This document shows positions 58,873 to 64,000 of a DNA stretch of 64,000 nucleotides, in pieces; within the stretch, counting starts at the first letter, position 1; each line of letters starts with the position of its first letter. A model generated the notes under the pieces. It had not been told where the DNA came from. It worked only from the letters and a program-made list of their open reading frames with translations, and did no database searches. Source of the stretch: Tillus elongatus (Eukaryota > Arthropoda > Insecta > Coleoptera > Cleridae); assembly GCA_964006375.1 (NCBI GenBank), contig OZ023270.1:52123120-52187119 (forward strand). The letters run 5' to 3'. The translations under genes and the position numbers were made by a program.

Positions 58873-59590
58873 CACACCGATAACTCAAAAAATAATGGGC
58901 CGATTTTGACAAAATTTGGTGAATACCTTCCTTTTGTAAGTGGCTTGGATAACTTCGTTATCCAGGAAAATCGGCCGAGGTTTTCCCGGAAAATTTTGTG
59001 TTTTCTTTAGAAAAAAATTAATATCTCCGGAAATAATAAAGTAAGGGCAACCAAATTTCGTACGCAAGTTTATGTTATCATAGGTAAATTGCCTGCCAAG
59101 CTCTGTAGGTGAAAAGACAAAAAAGTTATAGGTATTTAAAAAAAAATTTGGGTTTTCGTCAAAACGTCAAAGTCGCGATTTAAAACGTAAAAATTGGCAA
59201 CATTTAGGCAAGGAACCTAGTACATCGTTTTATATCGCTATAGGTAAAGTACCTACCAAAATTTAGCGCTGTAGGTCAAAAGACAAAAAAGTTATGGGCA
59301 TTTAAAGAAAAACAAATTGGGGTTTTTCTCAAAACGTCAAAGTGACAATTTAAAACGTCAAAATTCGCAACGTTTAGGCAAAGAACTTGAATCTAATACG
59401 AGCTATGGAAAGAAAATGTGTCAAGAAGAATGTTTTACAAACCCTGAAGTCTCAGTTTCAACCGTCATTGTCCTTCATTTTACTAAAATGTTTCCAGAAA
59501 ATCATTTCAAATCGACCATTCTCTGATGCTTGGCAGTAGTCTTAGCGATATAGTTTATCGTTTAATGGTATATAATTTTTGTCGAATTTT
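58674..59590 (+). mobile_element. HINE forward copy, long-3' variant
   Basis: 5' palindrome at 58674-58704, 5' block, (TA)n core (58793-58864), GTATCACACCGATAACTC block, then an extended tail with repeated AAAACGTCAAAGT/GCGATTTAAAACGT units (59165-59370), as in the 5752-6375 copy. No 3' hairpin is found before 59600. Confidence 0.65.
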
Positions 59591-59816
59591 CGTAAAAAAT
59601 CAATAAAGCTCAATATATCCGTTATTCTACAAGATATGAAAACAAATTGTATAGATTAATTATAGGGTGTCTTGAGCTATACCTTAAAAAATATTTCCAG
59701 ACTCACAGGTAGCCCATAAGTCGTTGGTGATACAAATAATTTTTTTTAGTCGAAAACGCCTTATGTTTTGCATTTTCCATCGAAATATAATGCATGTTTG
59801 AAAGTAAAGAAATTAT
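59591..59816. other. Unassigned sequence between HINE copies
   Basis: AT-rich, no recognised motif. Confidence 0.35.
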
Positions 59817-60127
59817 GGACGCAGCAAGTGCGTTATGGTAGCGAATTTTGATTAAACACTTCATATTTGAAAAGCTCAATTTGCTATTAATCTATAAGGT
59901 TGACCAAGAAACGGATTTTTTCGGTTACACTTTAAGTTTACTTTAGGAAATTTTTGTACGTTTTCTAACAATAAAGTTATTTTGATTAAACATGGCACAT
60001 TTTTTTTACTATATATGTTATACTGGTAATCAAATTTGATGCCTGCTTTCTGAAAAAAAAAACACACATATGTGCTATTAAAAACATTTAAATGAAAATT
60101 CACTACCATAACGCACTTGCTGCGTCC
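59817..60127. mobile_element. Fold-back element with a HINE 3' end at both termini
   Basis: The left 33 bases (59817-59849, GGACGCAGCAAGTGCGTTAT...) and the right 33 bases (60095-60127) are inverted copies of the family 3' terminus, including sub-terminal repeat and hairpin, with one mismatch. AGAAATT flanks both sides (59808-59814 and 60128-60134). No 5' block lies between them, so this is not a normal single element. Confidence 0.75.
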
Positions 60128-60296
60128 AGAAATTTTGTACTTTTTGAGATAAAAAATTGTTTCGAAAGAAAACTCAACATTTTCCCGGTCAAAACCTCAT
60201 CCGATTTTCCTGTCTAACGAACTCATCCAAACCACTTACAAAAGGAAGGTACGTGCCAAATTTAATCAAAATCGGCCTATTCTTTGAGTTTTCGGT

Positions 60297-60391
<95 letters not shown>

Positions 60392-60503
60392 TGAAACTAA
60401 CCCCGGATATGGGTCCTAGTTCGCGCTCATTTGCAAAAAAATTTTTCAAAATTCAAAAGTCGAGATCTCCCCAATAGTGAATTTTTTGTACGAAAATTCA
60501 CTA
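60128..60503 (-). mobile_element. HINE 5' half and body, reverse
   Basis: Body (GAAAACTCAACATTTTCCCGG, CCAAATTTAATCAAAATCGG), (TA)n core (60301-60386), 5' block and terminal palindrome ending near 60503. Its own 3' end is missing; the fold-back element lies where it should be. Confidence 0.65.
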
Positions 60504-61250
60504 AAATGAAAAATCCACCTGACCTGTTTTGAGGTTTTTTAATTACACAAATGTTAACTGAGAAAATGAATTTATTCATTATGTATGGTCCACGTTGTAA
60601 GTATATTGTACTTTATTGGTATCTAAAGAAATAAATACAATTTGGTAATCCTGTAATAAACTTTTTTCCGCTATCGTAGACTTTGACAGACCTTGAAAAA
60701 TATCTTACAGATTCGACGTTTTAACAGAATTGGTAAAATTTAAAAAAATGGGAACACAAGCAATTTGAAAACAGCTAAAAAACATAATTTATAGCATACA
60801 TTTATTTCGCCTGACATAACCTCCGAAATCGCTGTAATATCAGTACCCTAATGTTGGCGATGGGATGTTATTTTAACATAAAAATATAATCACTTAATCA
60901 AATGAAGGATACATTTTACCACATACATAAAAAAGAATTGCCATAGCAAGCGCATTATGGCAGCAAATTTTCATACAAATCTAACCTAAAAAACAAATGA
61001 AGCCATTCATTAAATAAAACTTTATCATCAAAGTTGCAAAAAAATGTTTTTCAGTCTCTATCGAATCAAACCAACTTGTTCATTATTAATAGTCTTTCAA
61101 CCTAGTGCCCTTGTTTGGCCATCTAGTTTTTTCATGCTTGTCACTTAATTTTACATTAAAAACCTCAACTTTGGTGCAATCTACAGACTATAAGGGCAAC
61201 TTTTGTGTGAAAAATTTTATCAAAATAACCTCAAACTTTGCTAGAGAGCA
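60504..61250. other. Mostly unassigned, with a degraded HINE 3' end
   Basis: GCCATAGCAAGCGCATTATGG at 60949-60969 followed by CAGCAAATTTTCAT is a mutated reverse 3' terminus. The remainder is AT-rich without motifs. Confidence 0.45.
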
Positions 61251-61395
61251 AACCGTGACTTGAATTTTGAAAAGATTTCTTCAAATGACGCGTACTAGCC
61301 ACCTAGAACCCATATCCGGGGTTAGTTGCAGTTTGTTCTGTTTATGTACACACGCGCGCGCATACGCACACGCACGCACACATATATACACATAC
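61251..61395 (+). mobile_element. HINE 5' block with CA/CG core instead of TA
   Basis: GACTTGAATTTTGAAAAGAT, AAATGACGCG and CATATCCGGGGTTAGTT match the 5' block. The microsatellite that follows is CACGCGCGCGCATACGCACAC rather than (TA)n. Confidence 0.6.
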
Positions 61396-63055
61396 AGGGT
61401 GCTCGTTTTTCGACCTCAAGCATGGGTATCTCGGTTATTATAAGAGTTAGAAGATCGGTTAAATTAGAAAAAAGTTGCGCATTTTTATGATGATCAATGA
61501 TCTGAAAAAAAATGTGACCTGTCATTTTTAGTTTTTGATTTATCGCAACAAAAAAAATTAAAATCCTGATTTTCGTTTCTATTTTTTTGGGCGAAAACCG
61601 ACAAAGCTAGGAGTTTCTAACGGCGACATTGTCAAGGCACTTTTTTACATCTAAATCTGTCATCGCATTTTCCATGGCATAGTAGAATCAAGAATTACAA
61701 TACTTAACTTTGTTTTTTCTTATGGGCGCCATATTGGATTTTTACTTTTTTGATTACGATTATGTATCACACGATATGGTCAAGTCTTACATTTTGACTG
61801 AAATTTAAAAAAAATCCTTTTTGCACAGAGTGCATGGGAAACAACGAAGCAACATTAATTGTAACAATAATTATGTTTAACAAAATGTTGACACTTCATT
61901 CATAGTTGTCACATTTCGATAATTGACGCAAGTAATTTTTTTGTTTAATCAATAAAATGCCATTTTCCAGTGAAGAAAAATGGGCAGCTTCGCGTTCAAA
62001 TGTGCAAATTACTTCTGAAACACACCTGCAGCGGTATCCAGAAAGAAGCAATCAGCTCAAAACTACGTTTTATCACTTCATAGAAATTTAGGCGAATATG
62101 GTTTATTTTGCAATCCTAGAGGAAGATATGGAGTTAGACAAAATGAGAATGAAGTTGCAATTTTACAAGCGGTAAGCAAAACAACCTCTTTCAATAAATA
62201 CCACATAAAACGTATGAAGCCCCATATCTAAGCTCATCAAATGAGTTTTTTACTAGGTTCAAGAAAATCGTTCTACTTCCACACGGGAAATTGCAGCGGA
62301 GCTGAACATATCGCATCAAGCGGTGTGGAGAGTCCTCAAAACAAAATTATCGACCGTTTAAAACTCATATCACCCAAGTTCTCCATCCTGGGGATAGTAA
62401 TCGACGGATAGCGTTTTGCAGGTTTGTGATGGATCGGTTAAACCAAAACCCTAATTTTCTCAGTAATATATTTACGAACGAGTGCAAGTTTACAAACTCA
62501 GGCATCTTCAACCGTCACAATAAGCACATTGGGTCAATTGAAAATCCTCGTGAACATCAAGGACGGCGACCACAAATACGTTTCGGATTAAATGTGTGGG
62601 TGGGTTTGGTGGGCGAGAGCATCATCGGCCCATACATTTATGAAGGAAATTTGACCGCGGAAAGGTATTTAGATTTTCCAGGACCTTCCTTGAAGACTAC
62701 ATTGACAGTAATATTTATCTAAACCGCATGCAGACCCTCTAGTTCCAGCAGGACGGCGCGCCGCCACACAACGCTAGGAGGGTAGCTGACCATTTGTCAA
62801 CGATGTTTCCTCGAAAAGTTATTTCAAACAATGGTGATGTACGTTGGCCAGGCAAATCTCCGGATCTTTCGCCATTAGACTATTTTTATGGGGAACGGTG
62901 AAAGAACAGATTTATAAAACTGTGCCCGCCGAGATTTATGAGTTGCGAAGAACCATCATTACAATTTTTTTATTCGATAACTTATTTTGGAACCATTTCA
63001 GAAAACATTTCAAAAAATTTAAATACCTGTACAAATACAAAGGTAGTTTTTAAAT
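61396..63055 (+). mobile_element. Mariner-like relic 2
   Basis: Starts CAGGGTGCTCGTTTTTCGAC after a TA (61394-61395). A leader shared with relic 1 (GATCGGTTAAATTAGA, AAAAGTTGCGC) precedes the transposase start at 61957. The right end is not certain; PLE sequence begins near 63130. Confidence 0.65.
61957..63053 (+). pseudogene. Mariner-like transposase with probable 85-bp intron
   Basis: Starts MPFSSEEKWAASRSN at 61957. After a frameshift it reads HRNLGEYGLFCNPRGRYG and NENEVAILQA. A GTAAGC...TACTAG segment (62172-62256) then interrupts, and QENRSTSTREIAAELNISHQ continues in frame, so a short intron is likely. The first catalytic site reads TNECKF, with Asn where Asp is expected. The second, QQDGAPPHNARRV, and the last, WPGKSPDLSPLDYF, are separated by 41 residues (a DD41D-type spacing). 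A frameshift follows at YF/LWG, then TVKEQIYKTVPAEI. Dead copy. Confidence 0.75.
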
Positions 63056-63147
63056 CTTACAACACGACGCGTGATTTGCTATTTAACGCGAAAGAAAATC
63101 TTGTTTCTTGACAAAAGCTGGAATTTAGAAATTAGCTTGTACACATT

Positions 63148-63451
63148 GTAACGCAATCTACATAGGTCAAACTTCTAGAAATTTTAACACCCGATTCAAA
63201 GAACATATTTCTGCATTTACAAATAACCACGCTGACAAATCTACATTTGCAAAACATATTATTGATACCGAACTTAGACCTACAGTAAATAACCGCATAC
63301 AACCACAGCATTTTATAATGACAAACGTAAACTAGACTTTTTTGAAGTTTTAGAAGTCAAAAAGCACACACACGACAATAACTGCCTTGTTTTAAATGAT
63401 CAAACTGATTTAATGAATTCCCCTTTCCAGGATATTCTTCTTCCTAATTAA
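63148..63451 (+). pseudogene. PLE-D GIY-YIG endonuclease, truncated
   Basis: Reads ACTHCNAIYIGQTSRNFNTR and FKEHISAFTNNHADKSTFAK, the second half of a GIY-YIG domain with the metal-site-like Cys pair. A frameshift near 63310 moves to NDKRKLDFFEVLEVKKHTH and ends QDILLPN with a TAA at 63449-63451. It would cut DNA to prime retrotransposition. Confidence 0.75.
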
Positions 63452-63777
63452 ATAAGTTGAAGAAAACACATTTAACTATTCTTTCAAAAAAGTTATAAGA
63501 AAATGAGTTGATGTATGTCGATACTTTCGTTGTATAGAGTGCTTTATTACTGTTATTGTTTAGTTATTTTATTCTTGTAACTGTTGCTATAGCTATTATA
63601 GGCTAGTTCTATTTTTATGTTAAATATTGACATACATCACGTAGACATTTTGAAAGCCTCATCCGTCATCTGTTTTTTATTTTATTTTCAATTTGACAAT
63701 TTTTTGATCAAAACATCATAACATAGCAACATATCTTTATTTGTAGTTGTCATGATTTCGTACTAATTCAATTTTTA

Positions 63778-63818
63778 TCTGTCTGAGAATGCTGTCAAGC
63801 AGCGAAACTAGTCACAGA
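63778..63818 (+). ncRNA. Hammerhead-like motif in PLE-D, core mutated
   Basis: Stem I TCTGT pairs with ACAGA. Core reads CTGAGAA instead of CTGANGA, stem II is GCTG-TCAAG-CAGC, then GAAA, palindromic helix III ACTAGT and the GTC cleavage triplet. The architecture is complete, but the essential G8 is an A, so cleavage is not expected. Confidence 0.65.
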
Positions 63819-64000
63819 AACGTTGAAGAACACCCGAGAACATCTAGAATTCATAAGTACCTCTTACTCCAGTTAGCTTGCGCGCCGGCTACGTCCTTCA
63901 TCTACAGAAACGAAACCCAGCAGTGAAGCCAGAGAAGTCTCCAAGTCTGTATGTAGTATGGACCAGTTTCACCGACTAAGGGCAACAACAATCAATGAAC

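Larger units (their letters stand above)
63130..64000 (+). mobile_element. Penelope-like element D, 3' portion, runs off the window
   Basis: GIY-YIG endonuclease remnant followed by an AT-rich 3' UTR and a hammerhead-like motif in sense orientation. Sequence differs clearly from PLE A, B and C. The RT domain is missing, so the element is 5' truncated. Confidence 0.7.

Overview
This is an AT-rich, repeat-saturated stretch of an arthropod nuclear genome, most likely an insect. The reasons are an errantivirus-like Gypsy element with an env gene, LOA, Tx1 and CR1/Jockey-type LINEs, Penelope-like elements (PLEs), piggyBac, hAT and several mariner-like relics, and only one recognisable host gene, which is split by a very long intron. 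I see no bacterial features, rRNA, CRISPR or functional tRNA. All names come from reading motifs by eye; no database search was possible.

Host gene. The only credible host locus is a peroxisomal ABCD-type half transporter (ALDP/ABCD1-2 group) on the minus strand. Exon 1 (19984-18868) encodes the start and most of the membrane domain. Exon 2 (3974-3567) continues it in matching phase. The intron between them is about 14.9 kb and is almost entirely transposon. Exons for the ATPase domain must lie left of the window, so the errantivirus-like element at 1-3368 sits in the next intron.

Layout. 1-3.4 kb: 3' part of an errantivirus-like element with LTR. 3.4-20 kb: ABCD exons 2 and 1 and intron 1. 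The intron holds TA-rich Helentron-like elements, a mariner relic split by a TTAA-flanked piggyBac which is itself split by a Helentron-like element, and an old PLE split by a CR1/Jockey-like LINE and by a Helentron-like element that carries a GC-rich tandem array. 20.2-23.8 kb: a PLE remnant and a PLE with direct terminal repeats containing hammerhead ribozyme folds. 24-27 kb: a LOA-like LINE with target duplication. 28-32 kb: a second GC-rich array copy carrying a 106-bp PLE fold-back insert and a hAT element. 32-37 kb: mostly unrecognised, with a 200-bp MITE. 37.2-40.7 kb: a LOA tail and a near-complete PLE with RT and GIY-YIG domains, long inverted ends and a 14-bp target duplication. 42-48.7 kb: a decayed Tx1-like LINE interrupted by a Helentron-like element. 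48.7-51.8 kb: a LINE tail and a long-inverted-repeat element with a THAP-like remnant. 53-58.5 kb: two mariner-like relics. 58.5-61.4 kb: clustered Helentron-like pieces. 61.4-64 kb: a third mariner-like relic, with a probable intron, and the end of another PLE with a hammerhead-like motif.

Three themes stand out. First, a high-copy family with (TA)n cores has sub-terminal inverted repeats and a 3' hairpin, the layout of Helentron-associated elements (HINEs). Second, at least four divergent PLE lineages carry hammerhead motifs whose helix III is a self-complementary palindrome. Third, a readable chronology of nested insertions can be confirmed because the interrupted reading frames rejoin across the inserts.
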